A DNA stretch of 64,000 nt, taken from Chloranthus sessilifolius. Taxonomy: Eukaryota > Streptophyta > Magnoliopsida > Chloranthales > Chloranthaceae. The notes beneath the pieces are model-generated. The model saw only the letters and a list, made by a program, of their open reading frames with translations, was not told the DNA's origin and did no database searches. This document shows positions 11,345 to 23,540 of this stretch, one piece after another (within the stretch, counting starts at the first letter, position 1; every line of letters begins with the position of its first letter). The translations under genes were made by a program, and so were the position numbers. The stretch is from NCBI GenBank assembly GCA_021018995.1, contig CM037598.1, forward strand, positions 44,074,685 through 44,138,684, in the 5' to 3' direction.

Positions 11345-12240
11345 CTATGTCTGGATTCGACTCTGTTGCATCCAGCAGTAAGATTTTTTTACAAGAGTAT
11401 CATTAGTAGCAGTGTGGTAGTGGACTTCTGTGTGGTAAGAAGGAATAGAAGGAGGTTGGGAGCCTAATTGAGTTGGGCCATGGTTAGGACCACAGGCTTC
11501 TCCTTGTTGGGATGTTGGGTACGATTTTATACCCACCAGAGAATGAATGTTTATCTTCCAAATTTTTTATTTCAAAAAACATTTCATCATTGACTTTAAT
11601 TTGTAAAGTTTTCTTTGCTTAGGAAGCATACTTGTTAAAGTCTCCGAATCAATCTCACCCGATGCATGGTTTTCCACCGGTTCTTCACTAAGGGTCTCAA
11701 AGAGTTTTCAGGCTTCGTCTATTGTTAATTTACGAAACATACCACCACAGGCAACATCAATCATATGTTGGGTGGCATCGTCAACTCCTTCATAGAGGGT
11801 AAGAATTATTTGCCATTTCGTGACCCCATGGTGAGAACACCTATGCATAAGATCGTTGAGGCGATTCCAACTCTCCCGGAGAGATTCATCCAGAAATTAT
11901 TGAAACGTTAAGATTAGATATCGGATCCGAGTTGCTCTGTATGGGGGATAGTATTCCCCAAGGAATTTCTATTTTAACTCCTAATCCGCTATGGAATTTT
12001 GAGGCAAAGAGTGTATCCACTACTTTGCTTCGTCTCGGAGAGAATATGGAAATAACCTTAAGCGCATGCTCATATCAGGCAAATTCATGATCCTGATAAT
12101 ATTGCGTATTTCTACGAATTTATTTAGGTGCAACGAGGGATCTTCATCCATTAGTCCATGAAAGATAGGTAAAATTTGGAATATATTGGGCGTGATTTCA
12201 AAAGACTCAGTCTCGGCAATGTGGGCATGTGAATGCATGG
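11345..12240 (-). pseudogene. Gag remnant of element B
   Basis: The reverse-strand frame 12238-12020 reads FEITPNIFQILPIFHG...EDPSLHLNKF...LRLFPYSLRDEAK. This is the N-terminal signature of plant retrotransposon gag, as in D (NYEIKTSIIQMLPSFHG...LKLFPFSLKDRAS). Downstream, 11900-11640 continues in shifted frames with DDATQHMIDVACGG and DEAWKLFETL, the same order as D gag. The tail to 11345 is rich in Pro, Gln and Ser like gag C-termini. Several frameshifts make it inactive. Gag forms the virus-like particle in which reverse transcription occurs. Confidence 0.75.
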
Positions 12241-12616
12241 GGGAGGAGTAAGTGATGTTAGTGCATAGTATTCCCCCATGGTTTTAAGCAAATTTTGATC
12301 ATTCTCTATCATGATGGAATTACAGAACACTCGATTAGAACAATTATTGTATTCAATTTTTTGTTTTTTGTTTTAAAAATTTTCTACTTTTTATTTTAGT
12401 AAGCAGGGAGAGAAACAAATTTGAGTTTCAAAATTCCGTGGCCAGCAGAAGTTGGAAACTTTTGGCTTGTTGCTCCGAATAAACCAGTAAAGGCTTCAAG
12501 AAGAGATAAAAAACAATAAAAATATAAAGAAATATAAAAAAGGAGAAAGATAAATATCAGTTTCTAAAAGAATAAAAATATTAGATAAAAACTTAAAAGA
12601 ATTAGAAAAATCAGCT

Positions 12617-12634
12617 TCCCCAGCAGCGGCGCCA
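12617..12634 (-). promoter_or_regulatory. Element B primer-binding site (tRNA-Asp)
   Basis: On the reverse strand TGGCGCCGCTGCTGGGGA lies six bases inside the 5' LTR. It is complementary to the 3' end of plant tRNA-Asp apart from two positions. Confidence 0.8.
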
Positions 12635-12640
12635 AAAACA

Positions 12641-14087
12641 TGACTTGTCTATTATTATGTATTATAATTATAGTAAATTCAAGTCTTAACCTATTGCAAG
12701 CGCACAATGGAAATCATAATACTAGAATAGGATCGTTCCCACGAGGAAGTGATTATCTAACTTTTCTTTATTTCTATCTTCTATTCATTCCTTATTTTAA
12801 AAACATCTATTTATCATTAAGAGTTCCTAATCTACTGGAGAAATATGAATATAAAATAGTTTTTGAAACTAAAGTGCATAAAAATAAATCCTAATCCACC
12901 TTCTTCAGATTAAGGCCATCAATTTAAATCTCTAGCTTTCAGATATTTATGAAAAAAAATAATATCGTTACACCATATTTCTAATCTCCTAGCATTGGTC
13001 GTCATTCAAGTCGAAGATCCTATCAATATTGATTTAATCTAATCAATAATTAATCAGAAATTTAGGCGTCAATCAAACTTTAGCAAACTGAAGATAGAAA
13101 AGTAAAAACCGTTACACTAATATGCAAATTCTAACCTGAGTCATCAATTAAAACAAAAACTTGGAGATGTTTATAAAGCAAATAGATCTAAACTAGAAAG
13201 CAAATAAATATATCTTTCACCCCTCAGCTGCAGTCATCAATTGCTCCTGAGAAATTACAGATATCTATACTAATCTTCACCCCTCAATTGCAGTCATCAA
13301 TTGCTCTTGAGAAACCTCTGATATCTAAACTATTCTAACTAGTATATACTACTTGATCGAAATAAAATCTAACCTCAGGCGTCAATTGATGCTGAAATTC
13401 TTCGTTGCTTATTCCTATGTCGAGTCCTCTTATTTATAGATCATTAGGGGTCGATTTACAGAGATCAAACTCTAATAAAAGAAACTACTAAAAACAAAAG
13501 TCTCATAATATAACTCTAATTTCTAATTTCATCTTTCCTTGCTTCCTTTAGTTGATGCGCTTCTAGAGTGTTCTTTATCGAGCAGCAACATAGTTCCTTG
13601 GAATATCAATCTTCGTCAATCTTTCTATATTCGTGATCAACAGAACTTCTAATTGTAGGAGTTTTCTAATTCTGGATATGGCGGGGACAATTCTCTAGTG
13701 ATCAGCAACAGGAACAAGGAGGAGAGCTTTAGATAATCGTTCTTTTTCTAGAAAATCATTAATCACGATTTTCTATTTTTCATAGCTTCTTTCTAGAGAA
13801 TCATTAATTACGACTTTCTATTTCTCACAGCTTCCTCATAGTTGATGATTTTTGAGATTACACTTTATCGCTTTACTCTTTTTGTCTCTTTTAGTAGAGG
13901 CAAATCATTTTTTTCGCTCGATCGTCTTTCTTATTGCTTTTTTAGTTCATTTTGACAAAGTTTAGCACTTAGGCTCTAATTTACTGCTTGTCTCTAATAT
14001 CTGTATATCAGTAACTCATTAGTAGCAAACTATGTCCTAGCATCACTAAGTTAAGGGTGATAAAATGGAAAATTATGTGATTGATCA
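12641..14087 (-). repeat. Element B 5' LTR
   Basis: This is the direct partner of 6533-7996, differing by scattered substitutions and small indels. It shares the start TGACTTGTCT, the paired TTGCTC(C/T)TGAGAAA segments and the end TTGATCA. The many differences suggest B is an old insertion compared with D. Confidence 0.85.
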
Positions 14088-14548
14088 CCTACCTCAAGTA
14101 GGGGCACCCGTGACCAATCAAATGTGGCAATCAATGCCTTGTAAGGTTGGGCACAAACTAGGGATCTTCGTGTCATTTGCCTAACGCTCATCTGGAAGTA
14201 TAGGTCGATCACCCTCCCGCTTATGGGGCTGTCTTGTTCAAAATAGAACTCAAACATCACACCTCACCAATCATATCGAGGAGCAGACATTTTTCACAAC
14301 ACATTGGGCTTCTGTAACTTGCACCACTTCAGTCATGCCCAGTAATGTCGCTAAGTGCTTGGGGACCGATAGCCTTGAGGAATGGACATTTTTCTTGACA
14401 TACAGGGCTTTCATATACTCACCATGTTACCATTTGATGTTTGAGGTTGCTTTCAATACGACGGACCCGTTAGCATGTCTTGGGCCTTGTCAGATGTCTC
14501 TTTCTTTGGCATGCAATCATTAGTGAGCGAATACAAAAGAGGGGCATC
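14088..14548 (+). mobile_element. P1 3' internal sequence and polypurine tract
   Basis: The reverse complement aligns with P2 58256-58530, sharing GATGCCCCTCTTT, CACTAATGAT, GAGACATC and GCGACATTACTGG. The purine run AAAAGAGGGGCATC (14535-14548) directly before the LTR start is the polypurine tract and fixes P1 as + oriented. No coding sequence is recognisable. Confidence 0.7.
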
Positions 14549-15807
14549 TTTAGACACTCAAATTTGGCCCAAGGCCCGATTAACTTACACTTTGAGAAGG
14601 GCATACCCTCCGAGCTTTCGAGAGCACTTCCCAACCCTTAGAAATTAACCCAAACCCTTAAAAGCCTATCCCCAACCCTTAAGAATCAACCTTAACCTAT
14701 AGAACCCCTCCCGAACCCATTTTAAACCCTCCCAGGCAGTGGTTGAAAAGAGAAGTGCCATTGCTTCGATGGACCTCTGCTGAAACTAAGTCTTATACCA
14801 TTGGGAATCCCAGCTTCACAACAAGCCAAGATTCACCTCAATCTAAGTTATATACCGAATGATATGGCGGTTTGAAAATCAAGCAGAATTGCGAGAAATT
14901 TGCCTAGCGTGTGACACGCTAGGCAAATTTTAGCAGATCTTGGCCTAGCATGTCTAAAAGACACGTTAGGCAAAATTGGCTTCTATGGATCCCTCGGTGG
15001 GTTCTGAACCTTTAGAATTTTCAGGGAACACTGTTCCTATACCTAGCATGTCTAATACACATGCTAGGCTTAGGAATAGTGATTTTTCAGAATTTGGTCA
15101 AATTTTGAATTTGGAGTTTGATAGGTTGACCACCCCATCCATTGGGGTTAGTTTTTGTAGGACTGTTGCACCACCTCTAGCCTTCTTTTTTACTCTTTTC
15201 CGATTTAGAAGAACTACCCTATCATCTACCATTGAAACCCAATTCCCACCTTGATTAAGGGCTTGAAAAAAATTCTAAAAAGAGAGAATTCTATGAGAGC
15301 TCCCTTTCCCATTTAAGCATTTTATCCATAAAATTCCAGAACTTAGCTTCACCCTTTAGACCTTATATCTTCAAACCCTTAGTTTTTAGAAGAACAAGAC
15401 CTTAGCCCATCTCTCCTTCCTCCTAGCTCCCTAGCCTTAGAGATCAAAACCCATTTCTCTAACCAAGTGCCATCGGAAGCTCACCGAAACGTAGCTAACC
15501 GAAGGTCCACAGCTATGCTACAAGAGCCCGAGAGATCTAGCTCTCCCCTCCATTCCTCTACCTTCTTTGCTTTTCCTCTATCCTAGAATTTGAGCCGTTA
15601 CACTGCCAAAATTACGGTGTTTGTGGGGGGCTTAAATAGGATCAGAGTGCCAACTGTGAATCGATAAATCAAGGTCATATTTGGCATTTCGGTGCTTTCA
15701 ATATTAATTTGGGTTTCCCAAGACACCGAAAGCTCTAGCTGGTGACTCTATATTTTTTCACACGAGCGCGTCGTCGCGACGGATCGATATGGATCCGCGG
15801 TTGTACA
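14549..15807 (+). repeat. P1 3' LTR
   Basis: It begins TTTAGACACTCAAATTTGGC (TGTAGACACC in P2) and ends GGATCCGCGGTTGTACA. The reverse-strand LTR of P2 (58255-56678) aligns at both ends and in the middle (GGTGGG..., ACTGTTCCTA, CAAATATGACCTTGATTTA). The bases after it are ATAAA; the matching duplication would lie beyond the left end of the window. The open frame at 14976-15254 runs across the palindromes and is not conserved in P2. Confidence 0.7.
14896..15068. repeat. Palindromic word array of the P1 LTR
   Basis: The first copy (14896-14930) is a perfect palindrome with 17-bp arms AAATTTGCCTAGCGTGT and one central base. A second at 14942-14971 is imperfect (GGCCTAGCATGTC ... GACACGTTAGGC). 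A third at 15042-15068 has 10-bp arms CCTAGCATGT/ACATGCTAGG. The flanking LTR sequence is shared with P2 but the words are not; P2 has ATATA-cored palindromes in the same slot. Confidence 0.9.
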
Positions 15808-15960
15808 ATAAAGGACGTGTCTCGATAGACCAAGGATCTATGAATTTATTTGTGACTTCTCAATTCACGGAAGAATTGAGTATCACTCTAGGACCCTTAG
15901 ACTTCATTCTAGCATTGTCAGTCCCTATGGGGAACTCAGTAAGCACAGACACAATTAGTT
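15808..15960. other. Unassigned junction segment between P1 and F1
   Basis: About 150 bp without recognisable features. It contains an imperfect inverted repeat (CTCAATTCACGGAAGAATTGAG near 15870). It may be the P1 target sequence or the diverged start of F1. Confidence 0.3.
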
Positions 15961-18180
15961 GATCGGTTATCATTCTGATTGAAGACCATGAGAACTCGCC
16001 CAGGGGAGTTTTCCAGGTTTAAATTTTGAGAAAAAGTCACCGAGCAACTTTAGGTGCCACTTGAAAGCTAAAGGGCTAGCCCGGGCAACCTTTTGAACTC
16101 GCCGGGGCGAGTTGTCTTCAGGGCGTGTTGTCTTCAAGGTGAGTTTCAAACATGGGCTTGGTATTTCAGCCAAAACTTACTACTCTGAACTCGGATTGGC
16201 ACAATTCTCATGATGTTACAAAGAAGACAACAAGCCCTACAACTTTCATGAATTAACAAATTTATGAATCAAATGAATTAAGGGTCAAAATTAGGTGACA
16301 TGTGTAATGAGTTCTACATAAACTTGTCCACCCCGCATATTTAAATTTTTCATTGACCAAGCTTGAGGAACCTTTTCTTATTCTATCCCTTAGATATTAA
16401 CACATGATTTATGGACCTCTTTAATCTAGGTTGATCGCGGGAGACTATCGACTTGGATCTTTGCCTCTTTTCCGCAATTATCTCCTCATGACTCCCAAAC
16501 CAAGGTAGGGGAACTGCATTAAGCAATGGCATTTTTGACTTGAATTCGTGGATTTGCATGATGTAGTTAATTTAAATGTTTGAAATGCTTTTGATTGTTA
16601 AGAATTTGACTGTGTCTAAATGTTGAAAAAGGAATATATGTTTGACTTTTAAAATTTCGAATCGAACTCATGTTTTATAAATGAAATCAGCCTTTGAAAT
16701 TTTTAGCACTAAAAGTCTTGAACCTCGAATATGAACCTTGCGTGTTTCATCGAATTTGAGTTTCAAGCATGATCATTAGAACTGATGTAGAAAACTGGTC
16801 TTGAAGTATGCATGCATTTTTGAAACCTGTGAATTATTGAATCCTTGAAATTTGATTGTATTGAACTACGAATCTTGAACATGAACTCTGAATTTGAATG
16901 TGACATTGAACATGAATTTGAACTTCAAAAATAAGAACTTGTGAATCGAACTACCACGACGGTAAAACCCGTGAATCGAACCAGCACGGCGGTTAAACCT
17001 GTGAATTGAACCGGCACGGCAGGATATCCGTAAATCAAATCGGCACAGCGGTCACAACCCCGTGAATCGAACTAGAACAGCGGGATCTCCGTGAATCGAA
17101 CCTATATGACATGTACATGAATATGAATCGAATCGGCACAGCAAGAAATCCGTAAATCAACCTATAAAGTATGTAAATGAGTCGAATAATAAACCAGACA
17201 ACTTGAGGTGGACTGCTATAGGCGAATTTTTCGTATACATTGTGGGCTGCTATGGGCGGATTATACGTGCATGTGCTGACTGCTATGGGTGGATTATGTG
17301 TACAACTGTGGACTGCTATAGGTAGATTAATTGTACTATTGTGGACCGCTAAGGTGGATTACATGCACACAAATCATACTCAAATTTTGAAAGTTACTCC
17401 GAATCGACTCAAAATCTGAACTCGAACATGAACTTGAAATGGTCCTTGTGTTGACATGAAATGCTTCCGCACTTTGATTTTCATTTTTTTGGATAAATGG
17501 TTTCAAAATTTAGTTTATTGTACGATATGAAATTGCCTTCGAACTAGCCATCTTGTACTTAAGATTTGCAAAAATTTGTCTTGATAAAAATCGGTAATTG
17601 AATTTCAGCTCAGTTTTTGACACAAAATGCTTCTGAAATCAATTTCCATTTTCAACATGAAAGTTATTCTTTATTTTATATAAAAAAAATTTTGAAAGCC
17701 AACTTCTGATTTGACCTTAAAATGTTTCTTGGTTTATGGTAAGTGAATCTATGAATGCATCTGATAGAAAGAAATTGATCTTGAGTTCCTCTATTAAGCT
17801 TGGACTGTATCTCACCCCTCGACTATACGTCACAGGTTGCAGATCTCGATTTGGATCCAGAGCTTGAGTCATATCTTCTACCTTAGTCTTGGGGAGTTGA
17901 GTTGACTTAGTCTTAGATCTTTGCGGTTGGACTTGGTAGGTCCGATCTTTTGTAGAATGGTAGAATTAGAATTCGATTTATATTCTTGTTCACCACTGTT
18001 TAGGCGATGGTCGGTCATCATCGGTGGTTTTAATTTTGTTAGACCATGTTTCGTATAAGAATAGAATTCTCCTGTTCTATCATACGCATTAATTATTTTA
18101 ATTTCCCCATGTTGTGGTTGTACCATGCTCACTGTATTTCGGATCGTGATCTGTAACCTAACAGTTTGGGTTTCCCTAGT
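15961..18180 (+). mobile_element. F1: fragment of a TGTAAC-type LTR
   Basis: It aligns with solo LTRs F2 and F3. Shared parts are CTGAACTCGGATTG near 16190 (CTAAACTCGGATTG in F2), the descending GAATTTGAAC-rich tract, a repeat zone built on GGCACGGCGG, CTCACCCCTCGACTATACG (47528 in F2) and GTTTAGGCGATGGTCGGTCATC near 18000 (AGGTGATGGTCAACCGTCAT in F2). The canonical start TGTAAC and the GGGCT... end are not visible, so both ends appear truncated. In the slot of the word arrays (15991-16146) it has AACTCGCCGGGGCGAGTT, a palindrome. Confidence 0.65.
16941..17370. repeat. 30-bp and ~35-bp tandem repeats in F1
   Basis: From 16941 a 30-bp unit GTGAATCGAACCGGCACGGC... repeats at 16941, 16971, 17001, 17030, 17062 and 17091 with decay. 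From about 17211 a second repeat, GACTGCTATAGGTGGATTA plus some 15 variable bases, runs about five times. The core CGGCACGGCGGGATATCCGT recurs as GGTACGGCGGG in F2 and F3, but the repeat length differs in each LTR. Confidence 0.75.
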
Positions 18181-18192
18181 GTGTAAAAAAAA

Positions 18193-18405
18193 ATTGGAGC
18201 TAGGGTTTTTTGTTTTTTTTAGAGAGATCATAGAGAGGGAGAGGAAAAAATTGGATGAAGTTAGGGTTTTTTGTTTTTCTTAGAGAGATGATAGAGAAGG
18301 AGAGGAAGAGATGGGATGAAGCTAGGGTTTTTTGTTTTTTAGAGAGATGAGAGAGAGGGAGAGGAAGAGACGGGATGAGAGAGAGGGAGAGCATGTTAGA
18401 GATGG
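18193..18405. repeat. ~60-bp tandem repeat rich in AGGGTTTT
   Basis: Three full units and one partial start near 18193, 18250, 18311 and 18370. Each reads ATTGGATGAAGCTAGGGTTT, a T run, then AGAGAGAT and a purine-rich stretch GAGAGGGAGAGGAAGAG. The purine/pyrimidine asymmetry and AGGGTTTT telobox-like motifs resemble plant gene leaders, but no gene follows. The reverse-strand open frames here are translations of the repeat. Confidence 0.75.
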
Positions 18406-18410
18406 TTTAA

Positions 18411-18644
18411 CTTGCATTTAGTTTATAATCACCGTGATAATAAGTGGGCGTTTATTTTAGATGAGTATGACCATCATGAAAAAAAGATGATTTATACCGT
18501 CTTATTACCCGTCATTAAATTCCATGCCATTAGTTAGTATGTGGCCGTCTTATTACTAAATTTAAGACGGTTACGAACTATCTTATTTACAGACGAAAAA
18601 AGCCAGTCTTATTTTATGTCTTTTTTAGCGTTTTTGACGTAGTG
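18411..18644. mobile_element. CACTA-type right end
   Basis: The segment ends GCGTTTTTGACGTAGTG, the reverse complement of CACTACGTCAAAAACGC, a CACTA terminus. Subterminal motifs CCGTCTTATTA, CGTCTTATTACT, AAGACGG and CCAGTCTTATT repeat in both orientations through the preceding 200 bp. The other terminus is not found, so it is a fragment. Element G sequence starts immediately after it. Confidence 0.55.
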
Positions 18645-20019
18645 AATAGATTATCCTTTCTATGAGATTTATCTTTTCGTCATGTCCTTGAAGTAGTTAG
18701 TGTTTTAAAAGTTTGTTTTGAAATTTTTTGAAAAAGCCAAAATTATTTGAAGTTTGTAGGTAACTTCATTAGAAACCTTTAGGAGACACCACTCCTCCAC
18801 TAGGGATTACCTAGGGGTTTAAAGGCTTGTTGTATCTGCTAAATGAAATAGTGCTCCCTACCAAAGTGATATTTAAATTTTACTTAGATTATATATATTT
18901 TTCTTATTTGTTAGGAACTAGCAAAACTTACGGTTGGGGGTGTGATCAGTCACATAATTTTTCATCATGATGCCCGAAACTAAGTGATGTTAGCCCACAG
19001 TTTGTTACTAATGATGTGTGGATGAACAGATATTTAGAATAGTAAGTAGAAAAGAACAAAAGTGTTAATCTCTGCCAATGTGAACTCATAAAGAAGCAAG
19101 AAAGAAGACTATAAAAGAATCATAGTTGAAAACACCAATTCTCGAGCTATCAAAGAGAAATTGTGAAGCTCAGGAGCCAGTCGAAGCAAAATTGAGAGCA
19201 AGATCCAAAAGAGAAGTAGAAATAGTAACTTTACGATTTTGTTGAAGAGAAGACTGAGGAGAGCACGGTGAATTATGAGCGATCAATCATAAGATAAAGT
19301 GAAGAAACAGAGAAAAAAACCAAATCGTACATTCGATTTTATACATTAAAGCTTATGAGTACTACGGAAGGTCACGTGAGAGATGTATATCCATGCACAG
19401 AATCATTGAACTCTAAAATTGGAAGTCATGCACTCTACGGATCTAAGAAGATTGGAGAGAATCATTGCTACTTAAAATCAGGAGAAGAAGTCCCACACGC
19501 ATCTAGTAATCAAAGCAATAAGGTTTGGTATTAGGTCGCTTACAATTTTAGGAAAGTTTGTTTTAGGTATTTACTTTATTTAGAATCCTAAATCAATGTA
19601 ACTGACCTGTTATGATTCTATAAATAAGAGAGTTCAGCACCTAGAATAAGAATCCAAGGTATCTCGATTTCAATTGACAACTAAGATTGAGAAGCTGGAA
19701 TATAAAACCTAGGTTAGATTTAATTTCCATTCTTTTTATTTTCTATCTTCTATTTTCTACAAATTAGAGTAGTTTGTATCCAAGAATTTTCAATCTTAAT
19801 TGACAACTAAGAGAGAATTTCTGAAAGTTCGTTGTATCTGCAATTTACTTTTTTTTCTCGCAATTTACTTTTCATGCAATTTACTTTCCTGCGCATAAAT
19901 ATCCAAGGAATGATAGATTTTAATTGACGACTAGAATCTAGAAGGATGAGGATTAGATTTCTTTTTTTGTGAATTTAATTTCAGCAACTATTATTTTTAG
20001 CAACTTAGGATTTCGAGAG
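18645..20019 (+). mobile_element. Element G: 3' interior and first part of its 3' LTR
   Basis: The interior 18645-18942 aligns with the reversed 3' interior of B (AATAGATTATCCTTTC, ATGAGATTTA) and holds the conserved block at 18751-18893. The tract ACGGTTGGGGGTG precedes the LTR start TGATCAGTCACATAATTT at 18943, almost identical to the B LTR start. The LTR is cut at 20019 by solo LTR F2 and resumes at 47851. No gag or pol is present in this fragment. Confidence 0.75.
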
Positions 20020-22060
20020 TGTAACAACGCGAAATTTTTGAACACTAATACACGACTAAGTGTACGTGTTTGGTAAGGCATCCAACACGCGCCATAGATT
20101 TAGAAATATTTTATTTTAATAATGTATACCTTCGCATGAAGGGTACAAATATTTAATGGTGTAGTTAGTTGCACAGGCTCCATGAGAGCCCTTCATTTTA
20201 GACCTTTGGATAGGAACTTATACATTGTTTCAGTGTTTTAGCTCCATACCGAACCAAGCCCGTTGGTTATAAGTGAAGCTTCTCTAAGAAGTTTCATTTG
20301 CTTGAAAAATTAGAGAGAAGAGATAGATCTTAGAGAGAGAAAAGGGAAACCTCCTTCCCATTTTCCCATTTGAAACCCAAGTCACTTTGGATTCCCCTCA
20401 AATTTCTTCTTCTTCTTCAGGAAGATCTTTGTCTTATTCTTCACTTGAGAACTCAAATTTCAATGTCGTAAGAGTTGAGTGAAAAGAACCCAATTTATCT
20501 TCTCATTTTCCTTGAAACCCTAACCTTTGGGTCTCATCTCAAGTCCCTCTCTTCATTCAAGAAGGTAGCCTTGTGGTCGTTACGATCGAAGAAGAGTTTG
20601 GGTCATTAGAGGAACAAGAGGGTTTCACGTCAAATCCATCGATTTCGGTCACCATAGAACTTGCGCGCACGTGATTAGAAGGTAAAATTTGATTGAGTTT
20701 GTTTATAATTAATTTAGTATTGATTTATGGGTGATTGGGATGCATGTAAATGAATTTTTGCAGATTCGGGTTAAAGAAGATAACACCCAAATAGTTGCAG
20801 AACCGCACAGATTCCCTTGCACAAATCAGAATTCGCGCACACAAAATTCCTTCAAAAAATAGGTAAAAAAAATCTGGAAAAAATTGCTTGCTCGAGTTGG
20901 GTGTGCCACAAAAAATTTGGTAAATTCACTTGCGCAACTTTGGAAATCGTGCGTGCAAATTTGATAGAGGTGCTGATATAACCTTAGTATTTTAGTCATA
21001 ACATTTTACTCTAAACTCGGATTGATGCAATTCATATGACATTGGAAAGAGGACAACGAACTCTATAACTTGGTATGAAATTAAATATTTTAAAGGTCAA
21101 AATTGAGCAGAAAGTTGGGACAAGTTTTACATAATCCAAGGTTAGCAGGAACTTGTCCTTTCCTCCTCAGTTTTGAGAAAATATTTAAGTGCGTCGAAGT
21201 CATTAGTAATTAAGATCAATCCTTAATGCATTATCGTATATGTGATGCAGATTAAAAATCGGAGGACGTACATAGAGACCTTTGCATTGCTCTCTTTCAT
21301 GAGACTTCGGAACTAAGGTAGGAGAAACTTAATGCTCAATTGCATTTTGACTTTGATTCATAGACTTCTATGGCATGATTGGAATAAGATATGGTTATTT
21401 TAAATTGATTTGGAACATGCCGAATTTGGTACCATACGAATGTGAAACTTTTGAATCATTGATGGGCATCTGAAGTCCTTGAATTATTAGTTGCATTTGG
21501 ATCTTTTGAGTATGAATCATTGCACTCTGAAATTCGGAATGAGATGGATTTAGTTATGAATTATATGATTACATGATAGGTGGAATGGAAACATGTCAAT
21601 TATAATTTAAATTGAAATTAGTGAGTCTAACTACATTGAATCATTGAAAGCTTTGAATTATTAATTTGTATATGAACCTTTTGGAATATTGAATCCCTTA
21701 AACTCAGAAATTTGGACATTGAATTGGGATATTAAATTATCGAATCTGAACATTGAATCTGATTGAATAGAAATTATATGTGAATTTTCAGAATTTTTGA
21801 ATGTTGATACTTGAAAGGGCATTGAACGAAGGGATGGACTAGACTGGTACGGCAGGTTTTTTCGTACATACTGCACACAAAATACATACTGCATGGATTG
21901 GACCAGTATGACGGGTTTTTTCATACATACTGCATACACTATACATAATGCATGGACTAGACTGGTAAGGCGGGTGTTTCCGTACATACTGAATACAATG
22001 TGCATACTACATGGATTGGACCGGTACGACGGGTTTTTCTATACATACTGCATACACTGT
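20020..22060 (+). mobile_element. F2: solo LTR, 5' part
   Basis: It begins TGTAACAACGCGAAATTTTT, homologous to the F3 start TGTAATATCTGCAAATTTTT. It continues at 47166-47845, interrupted by C. GAGAG at 20015-20019 and 47846-47850 is a perfect 5-bp duplication around a single LTR of about 2.7 kb. A solo LTR arises by recombination between the two LTRs of a full element. The word slot (20660-20970) holds TTGCGC-, CGCGCAC- and CTCGAG-type sequences different from those of F1 and F3. Confidence 0.85.
21842..22060. repeat. 59-bp tandem repeat in F2
   Basis: Four units start at 21842, 21901, 21960 and 22019, exactly 59 bp apart. Each has GGACTAGACTGGTACGGCGG, a T run, CGTACATACTGCATACA and CATACTGCATGG. 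Element C inserted inside the fourth unit. The rest of that unit and a partial fifth (GATTGGACCTACTG) continue at 47171. Confidence 0.9.
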
Positions 22061-23476
22061 TGTTCGGGCTTTTAATTGTACTATGTCTTATCCTATTCCA
22101 AGCGTACAATAGAGATTGCATCACTAGTTTAGGATCGTTCTCATGAGGAAGGCGATTATTCTGGTATATTTTTGCTTGTGTAAAAAATTTTTATTTTCCT
22201 TTTAAGGTCCAAACTACTGGAGAAATATAAATAAAAGAATAGGTTATTTAAACTAAGTTACAAAAAATAAATATAAATCCTCCTCCTTCCAGATTATGGT
22301 TGTCAATCATAACCCTTCAGATCTCAAATATTTACAAAATAAAGTATCGTTACATCGTATCATAGTCCTCTAGAATTTGGGCATCAATCAAAAGCTAGAA
22401 TTCCTTAACCCAGATTTAAACTAATCAACAGTCTTCCTAAAATTGGTGCGTCAATCAAACTCAAGAAAATTGTAGTGGAAAAGTAAAACCATTACACTAA
22501 TCTGTAAATTCTCAATCTGATTCAGCAATTCAAATAAAAAAATTTTAAATGTTTACAAAGCAGTAAAACTACATGAAAATAAACCTAAACTAGAAAGCAA
22601 TAAAAAGATCTTTCATCCCTCAACTACAGATACTCTACTCTTATCTTCCAGCTCCGGATCACAGGCGTCAGTTTCTCTCGAAAAACCATGGATATTTAAA
22701 CTACTCTACTCTACTTTTGATCGGAAGAAAACCCAACCTCAGTCATCAATTGATGCTAAGAAATCCTTCAATAACTCTACTCCTATGTCGAGCCCTCTTA
22801 TTTATAGATCATTAGGGGTCAGTTTACATTATACTACTTCTACTAAAAGAAAACTTTTAAACAAAGGATTCCTAATATAATTCTACTTCTAATCCTAGTT
22901 TTTCCTTGCTCTGGATGGTAGATGCGTGCAGGACTTTTCTCCTTAATTTTAGCAGTAGAGATCTTCTGATTTCTTTCACCAATCTTCTCTAATCTGTAAG
23001 TTGCCAGACTTCTAATCAAAGAGATCTTCTAATTTTGTGCATGGTGGTATAGACTTCACGTGATCAGTAACATAAGCTTTATTTTAAATAGTCATGTGTA
23101 CGATTGTTCTTTTTTCTATATGATTTTTACTCTGTCGAACGTTCGAGATTTTACTTTGGTTCCTCCAGTCGTAGATTCTTTCGTACGTTTGTGAATCATG
23201 ATTTTTGTTTCTTCTTTTCTTTTTCGCTTGTTCAAATTTACGTTCGTTCAATATTTCTTTTTCTTACACATTAACTGGTCCATCGTTCGAGTGGATCATT
23301 TCTTCGTACGATCGTAGTTCTTCCTACTTTTTGAGTTCATTTTGACAAAGATTAACAATTTGGCTCTAATCTGCTTATTAATCTAAATATCTACGCATAA
23401 TATCTCATTAGTAACAAACTAAGGTCTAGAATTACTAAGTTAAGGGTGGTAAAGTAGTATATTTTGTGACAGATCA
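22061..23476 (-). repeat. Element C 3' LTR
   Basis: It starts TGTTCGGGCTTTTAATTGTA and ends GATCA next to the tract CACCCCCAAACTTAAG (polypurine tract on the reverse strand). CCCTCTTATTTATAGATCA near 22792 gives a TATA box on the reverse strand. Upstream of it (23130-23330) lie CGAACGTTCGAG, CGTACGTTTG, CGTTCGTTCAA, TCGTTCGAG and CGTACGATCG, the word cluster of this element. Confidence 0.85.
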
Positions 23477-23540
23477 CACCCCCAAACTTAAGCTTTGCTT
23501 ATCCCTAGCAAACAAGGAAAGAAAAATTACTATAAAAATA

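Larger units (their letters stand above)
6533..14087 (-). mobile_element. Element B: pol-less Athila-like LTR retrotransposon
   Basis: Two direct LTRs (6533-7996 and 12641-14087) bound it. Flanking bases CCTAT and CCTAC are a 5-bp target duplication with one mismatch. On the reverse strand the order is 5' LTR, tRNA-Asp-type primer site (12617-12634), a decayed gag (12240-11345), a long non-coding stretch, the conserved 3' block (8064-8174), polypurine tract and 3' LTR. No protease, RT or integrase sequence is visible. It interrupts P1. Confidence 0.85.

Noticed and set aside
21842-22060. CRISPR-like regular repeats
   Set aside because: The 59-bp period has no unique spacers; it is a tandem repeat inside a plant LTR.
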